Notes: generated from the letters alone by a model not told the origin. 64,000 nucleotides of DNA from Druceiella hillmani (GCA_039881145.1 JAYKKI010000040.1:3542501-3606500), one strand, 5' to 3'. Shown: positions 36,357-49,022, counted from the first letter of the stretch. Made by a program: numbers and translations.

Positions 36357-37900
36357 TATTGTTTGTTTTTTTCAGTTCAAATTAGCATTATTTTTCCATA
36401 TAATGAAGAAAAATCCGAGCATAATATTTCTTCGCGGCTTAAATTGTCCAAAACTTGCTTTCTTCGCACCATCTTCTAATATAAACAGACTGATTCTTAT
36501 CAAGCTCGCCCAAGCTCAATAAGGCCAAGAGCTACAATTTCGAGTGAGATTACACTGGGGAAAACATTTCTCTGCCCACACTCAGAATAATTCTATCAAA
36601 ACTCAGAATAACAAAATTCAGAAGTCTTATTTTCTCTGAAAAACTCTGAAAAAGTGTTAGTTATTTTCGAAAATGTATTCAGAATTATTAAGAGATTTTA
36701 AAGAGAACTGACTGAGGAGTTCTTATAAAAAATCTCTTCATAACTCTGAATAACTTTTCTAGAAAAGTCCGAAATCATTTAAGAAATTTGTCTTTCAATG
36801 ACGTATTATAAGTTTTTCTGAATAACCAATACTTTTTCAGAGAAATATTTCCACCTGAGTAATTCCATTTTTATTGTCAGAAAGCGGAATAGACAGACGC
36901 CTTACAGACTCAAAAATTAACCCTACAGTAAACAAGTTTCGTTATATCTATCTAAACCTGGAGCATTTACATAAGTAAAAGGACGAGTACATAAATTAGG
37001 TACTTAATCATAGATTATATTAGGCGAGTATATTATTTATGGATTCAGGGACGCCATTTTATATGGTCGCGTTCCTGTGCGTAAACAGAATTTTTAAATT
37101 TGGGCGCTCGGCCGATAAACATAAAGCGATTATCAAATCGCGTAAAAAGTAACGAGTACACTGTTTTACGTCAAAATATATTTATTACGCGAAATATATT
37201 TACTAAGAACCGCATATTTGCTATGTAATGTGTACTTACTACGTAATAGATATCAGGTACAAATAAATAATTACGTCTCAGTGTGACACCTCTTATCGGT
37301 TGAGCCATTTTGTGACTGTCACTGCTGTGTTAATTTTAGATACAAGCGTAAATATTATTTGTATTTTCAAATGAAGTACATTATTTAGTTAGTTAACTAA
37401 GCGATTTGGTTTAGTTGTTAATCGAATGAAAGACATTTGATCTCAGAATTGTTTTCTACTCACAAATAATGCCAACAATCTCTTTTTATAATAATAACAA
37501 TATTTTATTTATTAATTTGTGATTAATTAAAAGATATTAAGTATGCATTGAAGATTATCCACACTAAACACTGAGTTAGGCTCAGAAGTTAGTTTAGCTC
37601 TCGGGAATGCGACCAGTAAGGCGGTCTAGACCGTAAAATATATTGATCATACTGTGGTTATTAATGTGTAAATATAAAAAGGTTATTTAATTAAAAATAT
37701 TCGTTAAAAATAAAAATATACCGCCATCTAGGGAAGAATTATAAAAAATCGGGTAAGCTGTATCAGGGACGCAGCCGCAGTGGAGTACGTGAAACCTCAT
37801 GTGCGTACTTGTGGGTTTGCACCATGTTGTTTATGTCAAACGGAATATTAATTACTTGTCCCACAATGCCGTATTGTCCTGCATATTGCTACTGCGTATC
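35760..37900. other. No gene recognised
   Basis: At 36570-36850 the motif CTCTGAATAA and relatives recur irregularly. GGTCGCGTTCC at 37067 and GGAATGCGACC at 37603 are inverted relatives about 540 bp apart and might mark a small element. Nothing else is assigned. Confidence 0.4.
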
Positions 37901-38320
37901 TACATGTACGGCAACCTTGGGGAAAGGAGCCTCTCCTCGGTCGGCCCTAGCCAGGCGCACGCCTAATCTGCTCTAACTGTGGCCTTGTACTATTACTGTC
38001 GTGAGTAGCCTGGCTCCTTCTTAGGGATGTTGATGAGGTGGTCTCGTTCTCTGCCACCATTGCAGCCACAGTTACATAAAATAGTGGAGCTCGAGACTGC
38101 CTTACACCGCTTGAACCCGCCGCACTCTGCTGTTCCTGTGCTTGGCTCAATCTAACACGTTACCTGTTGAGACGAACACGTTCCACCGAAGTCAAAACAG
38201 GTCGTCGAGAGCCGGAATCTCTCTCTCTTTCTACCCGAGCTTTTGCACGCCAGTTTTTAAACGTTACGTACCGCGCGTTAGCGCCATAATCAAGACTGCC
38301 CGTCTTCAAATTTCTGCAAA
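37900..38320. other. GC-rich island, unassigned
   Basis: Clearly GC-richer than its surroundings, with a 67-codon frame on the minus strand (37947-38150) and an 83-codon frame on the plus strand (38142-38393). Neither has a domain I recognise; both could be part of an exon or of a repeat. Confidence 0.3.
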
Positions 38321-38329
38321 AAACAACAC

Positions 38330-41000
38330 TTGTTTAAATTCTACAACTTCTAATGGTCACAAGTATGAGTTTTATGTATCATACCTATTATAACGTTGTA
38401 AGCTCTGTCAAAGGCGACCACTCCCGCTCGAATCGATTAATGTACTGCTGAGTAATCATTAATTAAACACAGCGCGCGATGGTAAATTTAGTTCCAAATG
38501 AATCATGTTGCACGCGACTGCAGCGCCATTTACGCCAGCGACATATACACTGTCGAGTAATGGCTTCTATCCTCTAAATTATGGTTTTAGAGGATATACT
38601 AGTTTTAGAGGAAAATAATACCGGTAGGTAATTATAGTTGCCATAGCATATTTCGTTACATATGGTTTTTGCAAGTGATCCCCCTCTGACCGAAATGAAA
38701 GACGATACACTTCAAAACTGTATATCTATGATGGTTATTCATAAATGCAACAGATGTCGCTAACGATTAATTAGATATTAATCTATAAATAAATTAGTAG
38801 TAGATCTGAGTAAAATACGGTATGATGATTACAACTACAAAGTTTCATTAAAACACGTCCTGTGGTGTTGGCGTAATACGAGGAGGTAAAGTTATACCGA
38901 TATCAAATTATACTTATAGTTGTCATATATATTATAGTTGTTATAATTGTAGTTGTCACAGAGCAAGTTATACTGATATCAAATTATACTGTCTTCTTAT
39001 GACGTATATATTTAGGTAATGTATTTACAATATTTTTCTGTAAACTTTTTAATCCTCTCCTTGCCGATAATGCATAGAACGTGTTATTAATGGTTGCGTG
39101 AAACGCTCCATGCCACTAGGCTATTTTAATTATTTTACTTGTAAGTAAAATCATGTGTCAGTTTCTTTGTTATCTGACAACTGCAATCAGGCAATTGTGA
39201 ATTACTGCCAATATCCTATAGTGTGTATACACATAGACGTCCCCACAGCTTCGCTCGCGTGTAAAAATAATACCACAACAATGGGTTTGGATATAAAGTA
39301 CACCCACATTGTAAGAAGTTATTACATTTATTTTTGACGTAAATACGTCTTTAAATTTGCTACCATACGGGGGCAATCCAAAAAACCTAATGATAACTAA
39401 ATCGAGGGATACAGTTTGACGTTGAAGTTTTGAATCTATCCTCTACATCAAAAATTAATTAATTAAGTAATTATATCTCTGCATAGCTAAAGGATCAAAG
39501 AATTCATTACGATAAACGAGAAAAGTGACGCATCGCGCGTGGTGGAGGGGGAAGCGCCACCATTTTGAGGTTATTTTGTTGCGTATCGAGATTTGTAATT
39601 AGTATAACTTTTGGTTGGGAAAAGCTATGATGTTCGTTTAAGTTTTAATCGTCAGCTGTTAAAACATTACTTTAAAGTAATGACAGTGAATATAATAAGG
39701 TGTTAGAATAAAAAAATATTATCAAAAATATATAATGTCGGCCTATAGGCATCGAAAAGTCAATATAGAGATCGTATACGGCTGGAAAGGGCTTCTCAAG
39801 AACAATCGAATGGTAATAATAAAACACCATATGACCGAGTCAAGCAGTGCCGGGAACGTAAAAGAATGAATGCGGCCGAGCGGATCAACGACGGTGCCAG
39901 AACATCTGCAGCTGGGGCGGTTGAAATTATGCGTTACATAGACGTATTCACGTACAACACACGGCCGTGTCCATGACACAGCCACGCCCCATTTTATTTT
40001 TTAACTTATTTATGGTTATTATCAAAACAATCAGTAAAATTGAATCGAATTGAAAAGATATCAAAACAAAAAATACATTGATTTGCCTTGAAATAGTTCA
40101 AATATTATAATGCCGGTTAACATGAACTGTAAAGAACACGTTTATGTAGAACACGTTTATGTACAAATAATCATAACGTTCAGCCAGTGTCTAAATCATG
40201 CTAACCGGTGTAAACTTATAATGCATGTAATGCATTAGTATTTAGTCCGAGTACGATTTACTGTGAGTCAGTTGATAAGGCCACTTGCTGCCCATTTATT
40301 AAACAGTACCAACCTTAGTTCTTATACTGTGGTTATGATTAAGCAGATTTCAAGTGATAACTTGACTAGTAAAATAAAAAAAAACTACTAAATTCATTTT
40401 TAAAACATTAATTAACTTATAAACATAATATAAACAATAAAAATTAATTAATAATAAATTTAAGTATTATTAATTTTGATTAGTTTATATTCTATTTAAA
40501 AGTTAATGAATTTTTAAAAAATGACTTTAGTAGTTTTTTTAACCTTTACATTCGACATCTACTTTATTCTTAACATAGTACCTATAACCAGTTAACCACT
40601 AGGGTAATACTAAATAATAGATAGGCCGCATGGCTCGGACGGGGATACCCCATATTCGTTGTCGCCTATGTCATTTGTCATTTCTTTCGTGATTTGTGAT
40701 CGGCGTGAAGTGAATCGTTGTTATTATGATATTGTTTTATAAAAGAGTTGAAAAGATATATTTTATAAAACTAAAACCAACTTGGTTTTAAATAACCAAG
40801 GTAAGTGGATTGGTTAGTTCAATAATTTGTAAGATTATAAGGTAATAGTTCAATAACTGCCTCCTTGACCAATTAGTCCAACCTCTTTAATTAATAAAGT
40901 GTATTTATTATGAAATTTTGGTATACATATAATCCTAATTTATGACGTCGATAACATTAGGTAAGAATATTTTTTGAGTGTGTATACTAAATACCACAAA
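38330..41000. other. No gene recognised
   Basis: Mostly AT-rich, with GC-richer spots near 39830-39995. The 80-codon minus-strand frame at 39743-39985 has no recognisable domain. Confidence 0.4.
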
Positions 41001-41174
41001 AGAAAAAAAAAACACGGAAACTTCATATATCTAAAAGAAAAAGTGGGTTCCAGCAGAGAAAAGCCAAAATAGATGTAGTTCGCAGCATGTCTGAATCCAT
41101 CTTTACATATGTTACAAAAATTGATGACAGCCAAAGTTCAGCTTTGAGAAGCAATGGTGTCACCGTTTATAGTA

Positions 41175-41622
41175 AATTAAAGATTGACACCCCATTTAAA
41201 GATTGATTAAAGGTTGAATTAAAGATTGACACCCCATTTAAAGATTGATTAAAGGTTGAATTAAAGATTGACACCCCATTTAAAGATTGATTAAAGATTG
41301 AATTAAAGATTGACACCCCATTTAATGATTGATTAATGATTGAATTAAAGATTGACACCCCATTTAAAGATTGATTAAAGATTGAATTAAAGATTGACAC
41401 CCCATTTAAAGATTGATTAAAGACTGAATTAAAGAGTGACACCCCATTTAAAGATTGATTAAAGATTGACACCCCATTTAAAGATTGATTAAAGATTGAA
41501 TTAAAGATTGACACCCCATTTAAAGATTGATTAAAGAGTGAATTAAAGATTGACACCCCATTTAAAGATTGAATTAAAGATTGACACCCCATTTAAAGAT
41601 TGATTAAATATTGAATTAATAG
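41175..41622. repeat. 42-bp minisatellite inside hAT pseudogene
   Basis: The unit ATTGACACCCCATTTAAAGA plus 22 further bases repeats at 41183, 41225, 41267, 41309, 41351, 41393 and 41435, exactly 42 bp apart. A shortened 30-bp unit follows (41465), then 42, 42 and a 31-bp unit at 41580. Because 42 is a multiple of three, the minus strand reads as a 141-codon frame of a repeated 14-residue unit; that frame is not a gene. Confidence 0.97.
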
Positions 41623-42196
41623 GAATAGGACAAAATACTGAAAATGATGGTGATAATATTGATAATGCTATTACTATCAAAAACAATCTTATATGAATGA
41701 GTGGTTCATTCATTCAGGCTGTCGTTTATTTGCTGTTACCAATAGTACTAATACAAGAGTTACATTCACGAATAGATTTCAGAAGCAGTGGAAACTAAAT
41801 CCTAAAGTGTTTCCCATAGAACTACAAGTCATCTGGAAAATCTTGAAAAATGGAAAACTTTGGAAATGAGCCTAAAATTGCATAAAACAACAGTTGTCGC
41901 AACTTTACAATTAGTGGATACGGAAGAAGAAAAGGAGCATCTTTTATTTAAATTATTGGATATAACTTTATTTCTGGCTAAACAAAACCTGGCATTTCAT
42001 GCAAAAATCTCTACAAATAAAAGCAATTTCTTAGAACAAATCAAACTACTGTCAAAGTATGATGTAGTATTGAAAGGACACATTTTGAATTATCATATGA
42101 AATTATCATACCTATGTACAGCCAGATATACAAAATGAATTCATAAACGTTTTAGTGTTCCACGTAAAATCTAAACTTGTCAACGATAAATCTGCC

Positions 42197-42346
42197 AAAT
42201 ATTTTGGTATAATGTTTGACAGCAGATCTGATATTTCTAATAGTGATCAAATGTTTGAAGCGATTCGTTATAAATATTTTGGTATTATGTTTGATAGCAG
42301 ATCTGATATCTCTAATACTGATCAAATGTTGAAGCGATTCGTTATG
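42197..42346 (+). repeat. 75-bp tandem duplication in hAT pseudogene
   Basis: AAATATTTTGGTAT starts at 42197 and again at 42272. The two 75-bp units (25 codons) are nearly identical and repeat the MFDSRSDIS..DQM block. Confidence 0.85.
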
Positions 42347-43436
42347 TAAAAATGTCTGATAGAAAAATGGACATCAAAGGAGTATTCATTAGATTTGTTT
42401 TTCCTTTGAAAGGTAAATACGATTATCTAAGTGAAGAAATGTTTAAGAAACTTGAAAATTTCGGTTTAGATGTTATGATATTTCGTTCCTGAGGTCATAA
42501 CAATGCAGCCGTTATGAACGGCGTACATTAAGGAGTGCAAGCTGTTATTGAAGCAAAAAACAATAACGCTATTTTTGTTGGGTGTATTGGTCATTCAAAT
42601 AATTTATGTGGTCAACGCTCATTTGCACAAAATGTAACTTTTGGAACAGTAGAGACAATTTTAACATTTCTTTTGCTTCCGTTTGTCTCTGGGAAACACA
42701 CAAACACAGCAAAACAAATATTAAAACACTCTCAATAATGTGTTGGAATGCTCATTATGCTCCAGTAAACGTACTGGTAGAAAATTTTGGTGAGATAGTG
42801 CCTACAATTTAGTAATCAACAAAGAAATTTAGACACCCAAGATGATATACAGAACATTAAGCCTGCCGTGTGTAATTTTATATTCCTTTGCTATCGTTTG
42901 GAGTGATGTACTAAGTGAAATAAATTGTTCTCAGGTTGCATTGCAAAATAAAAGGTTACCTGTTGATCAACTTTCTATAAAAATATTGGCACTTTGTCAT
43001 CATATTGAAGAACAAAAACTGAAAATAGAATAAAAAAAACTCAAAATTTATTCCAATAGAAAGACGAGTTCGCTGTAAAAAACTAACAGCCGGTAAGTTG
43101 GCCACAAATGCAGGGCTCACACTAAGAGCTGAACTTGAGAAAGGTATATGGGGATGCCTTAACCGATCCAGTATTGAACTCCGAACTAGATCAAATTCCA
43201 TTCAAGTTGTAGCTTCATTGTTCGAGGTTATGCAGAGAAATACCATGCCTTTGGCGAAAAATGAAGAGTTGAAATTAGCAGTATCAAAATTTATAGATCT
43301 TTGTGATGAGATCAGGTTAGAAGCAGAATTTCTCTTAGAAATATTAAGGTAGAAAAGACATTTAAAGGTTCCCAATATTACGTTTTCTGATTAAATATCT
43401 CTAAACTTTTTTAAATTCATTTACATTTTCTGATTA

Positions 43437-43610
43437 AGTATCTCTGAACTTTTTTAAATTCATTGTGGGACTTTACAGAATGTTTTCCAAATCTTACGGC
43501 TGGTCTAAAGTTATTTATGATAATTGGCATATTAGTTGCTTTATATGAGAGGAGTTTCATTAAACTAAATATAAAAAAAGTTACTTGCGGGCAAAAATTA
43601 TTCAAACGAA
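43437..43610 (+). repeat. hAT C-terminal block, copy shared with 45530
   Basis: The stretch from AACTTTTT.. through TTACTTGCGGGCAAAAATTA matches 45530-45705 at most positions. It encodes the decayed dimerisation motif ending in ..ERSFIKLNIK, so both are pieces of the same hAT family. Confidence 0.7.
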
Positions 43611-43745
43611 GGTGAACAATTTTGGCATATTAACAATAGAATACGAGGCAACACAAACTATAAATATTGAAGATGTTATTTCCGAGTTTGCAACTGTTGA
43701 AGCTATAAAAAAGAGATTTCAAGTATTTATAACACATAAACTAAA

Positions 43746-44160
43746 GCCTGTCTCCTAGAGGAGTAGACGGAGACTACGGATTTTCACTTGATACCATTCT
43801 GCCATACTTCCATTGCTTCTTCTGGTACTTTTCGGATGAATCTTTCTCAGTATTTTGCCAATGCAATCGAAACACTTGTCTCTGGGATGCCCACTTCCGA
43901 CCTAATAATCCATTTCCACATCTTTTCTGAATGAACGAACTGCCAAAGTATTCCCTTGTTAATTCTCATCAATACATCTTTTTTTCAATCCTACCCGTTT
44001 CCCTATCACACCATTCTTTACATTATCATCAAATTTTAAACCACACATACTTCTTAGGGAATGCATATTCCTCCTTCCACTGCGTTAATTCTACTCTCAT
44101 TCTACTTTTCCCATATTTCAATTTTTCTCTTTCATGCATCAATGTAAAATAATAAATGTA
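43746..44160 (-). repeat. Unclassified interspersed repeat
   Basis: The border sequence AGGAGTAGACGGAGACTACG and the following stretch (to about 44160) look like a repeat familiar from moth genomes, probably the end of a retroelement lying on the minus strand. No domain can be proved. Confidence 0.4.
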
Positions 44161-44689
44161 TAATAGAACAATACTATTATTATATTATAACATTCCAATT
44201 TGATTTTTATTGGTTCTCCATTTGTATTATTTAAATAAAATCATACTTGAAGTTTAACGGATTTTTATAAATTTTAACAGTTTTCATTCTTGGGGTGATA
44301 CCATCGATATCCGCCGCGGGTGTCACCCATACTCGCTGTGCCACCGATTGAATGTCGTGCTGATGAATATTGAGACAATCCATTATACAATTAGTAACTG
44401 TATGATCATTACCATCGAGTGATCTTTTACTAATAATTTCATTTAAAAGGTCCTCTCCATTCGTTTATGTATATGTTTTTTTCCTTTACTCAGTCACGTT
44501 GCCACCCGATCCTGCGCTCGGCCTTGTATAAAAAATAGATGACGTCCATTTTATTTGATTCGATTAATAATTATATTTTTTATTCTATTAATCAATATAA
44601 TATATGTCTACCAAACACATCCAATAATTGTTAATTCATTACAAAATTAGTCTTCTTCTCAGTCGTGTCGCTCTTGACGCGGCTTAGAG

Positions 44690-44965
44690 CGGTCGTGGTC
44701 ATGATGAGGCTACATCATCATTGGTGGTTGATGTAATCCTCCTCACAATTTCTCGCCATCTAAACCTATTGGCCGACATCCTAGTGCATTTATGTAAAGG
44801 GTCTCCAAGTGCTGATTTTATTTTATCAACCCATCTCATGGATGATCTGCCACGCGGTCTGTTTCCTTCCACCCTTCCTTGGATCACCAAACGTTCTATG
44901 GAGTCATTGTTTCATCTCAAGACATGGCCAAAGAACTTCAAAAAAATATTACCTAACTATTTATG
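44690..44965 (-). pseudogene. LINE C-terminal tail (endonuclease/RT type)
   Basis: On the minus strand the frame at 44699-44890 reads VIQGRVEGNRPRGRSSMRWV then SALGDPLHKCTRMSANRFRW. This is the 'V.G...G.R.RGRPP.RW.D.I......A.R...W' tail common to insect non-LTR polyproteins. The preceding part (FFGHVLR..NDSIERL) lies in another frame, so the copy is broken. Confidence 0.75.
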
Positions 44966-45036
44966 ACCAAATATAACGAGACATCATCTTAATAATCTAT
45001 GACGATAAATTATACAGTGCAACGTAGAGCGTCTCT

Positions 45037-45202
45037 ATTCATACAGGTGATTATTTGCACCAAACTGCATAGAAAATGTTGGGAACTATATGAAAATGTT
45101 TAATCACGTTCAAAATTGTGATTTTGAAGACAAATTTACTTACTTTTACAGAAATACGCTTTAAATATACTTAGTTCACGGCACATAATCACCTGTACGA
45201 AT
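45037..45202. repeat. Inverted-repeat element of about 166 bp
   Basis: ATTCATACAGGTGATTATTTGC (arm at 45037-45058) and its near-complement at 45181-45202 match at 20 of 22 positions. No frame lies between. Likely a small foldback or MITE. Confidence 0.7.
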
Positions 45203-45529
45203 AATAAACACGTTCTTTTTTACACCTGTACAGAAATGGAATTTACTTTTTAAAAGTGGTTCTCAAAAGTTGGGAGGCAATTTGACTCATATTCAATATA
45301 TTTAAAAGCAGCCAATGTTACATTTGATATGCACACTAAATTCTTGGACTCCGTTCCGCTATTTGAGGCCATATGTATGTTTTCTTTGTTTTATATGAAT
45401 ATAACTGTCTATTGATTAAAACGTCATTGATGATCAATAATCTGCCACCTTCAGACGAATGATCTTTTAAAAGATGACTTCGTACGTGTTTTGAATGTAG
45501 CTTCATATCGATGTAGATTAAATATCTTT

Positions 45530-45705
45530 AAACTTTTTGAAATTCATAGTTGAATGGGACTTTACATAATGTTTTCCAAATCTTACGTCTGCACTAAAGT
45601 TATTTATAATAATTGGCGTATTATTTGTTTCATATCAGAGGAGTTTCAATAAAGTAAATATAATAAAGTTACTTGCGGGCAAAAATTATCCAAACGAGGG
45701 TAGAG
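45530..45705 (+). pseudogene. hAT C-terminal fragment
   Basis: Second copy of the block at 43437-43610, including GGAGTTTCAATAAAGTAAAT and TTACTTGCGGGCAAAAATTA. It stands alone, without the rest of a transposase. Confidence 0.6.
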
Positions 45706-45709
45706 GTAT

Positions 45710-47660
45710 TAAAATTGTCCAAACGAGATAGAGATAGATACGTATTTTGAATTCAAGCGAAGAATGAAACACAAAATTATTCGCCATTAAGTATTGTTTT
45801 ATTTTTAATTCAATATTCAATTTGTCGTAAATTAAATACTTTGAAACAAAAATTGAGCGCATCATTCCAGAGACTGAAATTATGCTCCTGATATCCCACG
45901 ATTTTCAAGATTTAACGCAAGAATTCGTGCGAAAATCTTAAGAATTCCAAAAAAAATCTTAAACCTCTGTCTTTCTACATTGCCATATTTTTGATCTAAT
46001 ACATAATTGCCTTTTAATTAGGTTAGATTGTCAATATTCATTGCTGCAACAGATAGACGACTCTTTGTCTCGTAAAGCAAACAGAAGCTTCACAAACATT
46101 CAAAACCTAGAAATTATAAGGAATATACTGAAATAAGGCTCCTTTGTATTTTAGTTCCGTGCAATGAGAAAAAATATATCGAAGGAGCCAAAAGTCTGAG
46201 AAAGAATGAAAAATAAATGAATGGAAGAAACCAATCTGGGATGTGATAGCGTTAAATCTTGAAAAAGTTTTCCTTTGTTTGAAACTCGCTAAAGACGTCA
46301 GGTTCGAAGTTTAGATTCTGTTTATTATGATGCAGATGACTCGTTATTTAAGATTAAGGATCTCACATCACATGTTACTTAAGGTTAAAACAACAAAGTA
46401 ATAAAATATTATTATTATCCCCTATTTAATACGATTCACTACTGTAACAAGCGATATGTAATGTAAACATGTCAAAAGTAACATCAAACGTCAGAAAAAT
46501 CATAAAAACAGTTTCCACTATAAAGAAATCACTGAGTAACTGATATATGTGTTTATGCATCGAAACCAAAATGACTCGTGCGAGACGTCATAATTAAACC
46601 AATGTCATTCGTTTTTTGTCATGACTCGTGCAATAGTTTGATAAACATTTAATTAGCAACCCTTTAACCTCTGTGTATAATAATATTCCGACAGAATAAA
46701 TGTTACATTATAATTTGATAAACATTACGTATTTAAATTTGAAGCAGACATTGATTCTCAAACTTCAACCATTACTTATTTTATCCACTACCATAACAAA
46801 TTATTTCGAATATTTGTAATATATTAGATCAAAGTGAACGAGGCGAAGCTCTTTTTACCCTTTAGATAGATTTTTTGCATTCTATTTCTCAAGAAATATT
46901 ATTAGTTGTTTGACCAACGGCTTTATATTATTGTCATTGGTACTAAAAAAGTGGTCTTCATCAGGCGAGATAACTGTCTCGTCTTCAGTACGAATATGTT
47001 TTTATTAGGCTTTTTCTTGAACACTATAATTTGCGCATGGGGCTATCTGGCTGGAGCCATGTTTATTATTCGTTTAACGTTTATTATGAATGTTATACTT
47101 AACATACCCAAACTTAGTGATTGGTTCTGATGAAATTAAATTCAAGTGTTACAATTTCTCTTTTGTTAATTTGTTGAGAAAATTATTTCCACAGAAAAAA
47201 ATGTTTAAGGTAACTAAGTTTATATCGCCTAGTGATATTACATATTTAAATAAATGCAGATAATAATATCACAGTTGGGATATTAATTAATAGACAATTA
47301 TATGGCAACAATAATTACTTTAAGTATGTTTTAGTCCAATATTCGCTAAGGGACTTTTTGTTTGTCTATTTCTTGAAATTCAGCTTGAGTTTCCGGCAGT
47401 TTTTTTGTTTCGATCCAATATTTTTTAAATTCAACTATCAATACTCACATAGTATTTACGGAGCGCAAAACCGATGAAGAGAAGTTATCGATACTATTAC
47501 ACCGTAAGACTTAAAGTTCAAACTAAAATAAGTATTAGGTACTTTCATCTCAGACAAAGAAACTTTTTTGATGCAAATATTCTTACTGGAGAAAAACTCC
47601 ACCATTTTAATAATAAATCAACGCGAGCGAAACCTCAATAAAAAATAGGGTTACATAAAT
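45710..47660. other. No gene recognised
   Basis: AT-rich; the 74-codon hydrophobic frame at 46906-47130 has no recognised domain and no supporting context. Confidence 0.4.
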
Positions 47661-47662
47661 GT

Positions 47663-47707
47663 GTCGTACCTACACAAATAATTATAAATTATTTGTGTAG
47701 GTACGAC
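47663..47707. repeat. Perfect hairpin, 21-bp arms
   Basis: The arm GTCGTACCTACACAAATAAT (plus T) is followed by a 3-base loop ATA and the exact reverse complement. Confidence 0.95.
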
Positions 47708-47799
47708 AAATATTGTAAAAAAAATTAAATGGATATTTTAAAATTTCCTCTTATTTCTACATTTCCTCTTCAGTAATGTCAGCAATGCGAAAATGCGGT

Positions 47800-48660
47800 A
47801 TCGATCGATATATATCGTATCGATAATTTTAAAAGTATCGATATATCGAAAATAAAATATCGGTAAGACTTTAAAGATAATGTTGGTGTTCTAAAAAATG
47901 TAGTGTATTTGATTTAATTTAGCTCAATACAATCTCAGATTACTAAATAAATACTAATCAATGAACATTTCTCCTAATAAATCAAGTAACATAAGGTCTG
48001 AAATCAAAAACATGGACAAGAATATTTTTCTTGTTTATTAATCAAATAGGTACTTAGCCTAGGTAAATAATATTTTAATTCAAATACTTAGTTTAGGTAA
48101 TAATTAATATTAATTAAATTATCACTCAGGCAAACCAATATTGTTCTGACGGAAACAAAATGAAAACTTTTAGCTGTAAGACGACTTCTGTTATTAGGTA
48201 CTGTGAGATTTATTGGAGACGCTACTGTCTCCGATGAAACTGAGGACGTAGTATGTATCAATTATTTTAGAACAATTTCTGAATGGAGCGGGGTAATATG
48301 GTGACTATCAAACCAGAACTATATTGGATTCTATTTTCTAGGTATTTGGGCTGGTCTAAATATTGTTTCAGTCACCACGTATACCACTTCTGATTGAGCT
48401 TGAAATGCTTGATGCGATCAACGGAGTGTGTAATGTGGCCATTGAAAAAAATATCGATTTTTTCCGATTTCCGACATTTGATATTTTGTACCGATATATC
48501 GATATATTGAAATATTAAATATCGCCAAATAATATCGATATAGCGAATAAAAATATCGATATATCGATACATCAATATATCGATACATCGATATATCGAT
48601 ACTTTTTTTTTAATATATAGCGAATAAAAAATATCGATATATCAATACATCGATATTTTT
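47800..48660. repeat. Two clusters of TATCGATA-type palindromes
   Basis: Many overlapping copies of ATCGATA/TATCGAT occur at 47800-47865 and again at 48450-48655, separated by about 600 bp without them. The arrangement looks like subterminal repeats at the two ends of a DNA transposon. TATCGATA is also the known binding site of the insect factor DREF. No transposase is visible between the clusters and no ends were fixed. Confidence 0.65.
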
Positions 48661-48678
48661 CCTCCAAGCCTAGTAACT

Positions 48679-48741
48679 ACCTCCCCATAATTATCTATAC
48701 ACATTTCACAATGCAATATATATAGATAACTATGGGGAGGT
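48679..48741. repeat. Inverted repeat, 21-bp arms
   Basis: ACCTCCCCATAATTATCTAT (arm at 48679-48699) pairs with 48721-48741 with one mismatch; the loop is 21 bases. Confidence 0.9.
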
Positions 48742-49022
48742 CTGGAGGATCTGTTATAAGTCATCTTCCATCATTTTTTTTGTTCTGAATCACAATTAAA
48801 TAATTCTCAGAATTCAGGAAAATAAATAATTTTCTTTATACATGCAGATACTTATATCGTCAAACATTTTTTTTAAATACCTTGACAAACATTCCACAGA
48901 GTTGCCAATTACTTTTCAAATAGACACGTGCTAACCATACAGCCAGACGACATAATTATACATATATTTTAGCTAAGCATCTAGTCTGTACTGTGTAGAA
49001 TATTGAATATTACTGATATATG

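Larger units (their letters stand above)
41030..43745 (+). pseudogene. ZMYM-like hAT transposase pseudogene
   Basis: This is a broken chain of a hAT-type transposase of the group resembling vertebrate zinc finger MYM proteins. In order: a basic N-terminal stretch (41030-41170), the 42-bp minisatellite, the block WKLNPKVFPIE (about 41790), LDITLFLAKQNLAFHAKIS and FLEQIKLLSKYDVVLKGH (41955-42085), SAKYFGIMFDSRSDIS, VGCIGHSNNLCGQRSF (42580-42630), and the C-terminal dimerisation block ERSFIKLNIK with GILTIEYEATQTINIEDVIS (43550-43690). Many frameshifts and stops. The MFDSRSDIS block is tandemly duplicated (75 bp). No inverted ends were fixed. Confidence 0.8.

Noticed and set aside
37040..37625. 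A possible MITE with GGTCGCGTTCC / GGAATGCGACC ends
   Set aside because: Only about 11 bases match and no flanking duplication is seen; could be chance.
41167..41592. A 141-codon frame of repeated GVSIFNSIFNQSLN
   Set aside because: It is the 42-bp minisatellite read in one frame; the unit length being a multiple of three keeps it open.
46906..47130. A hydrophobic 74-codon frame that might be a membrane protein
   Set aside because: AT-rich DNA makes hydrophobic frames by chance; no start context, no conserved motif.
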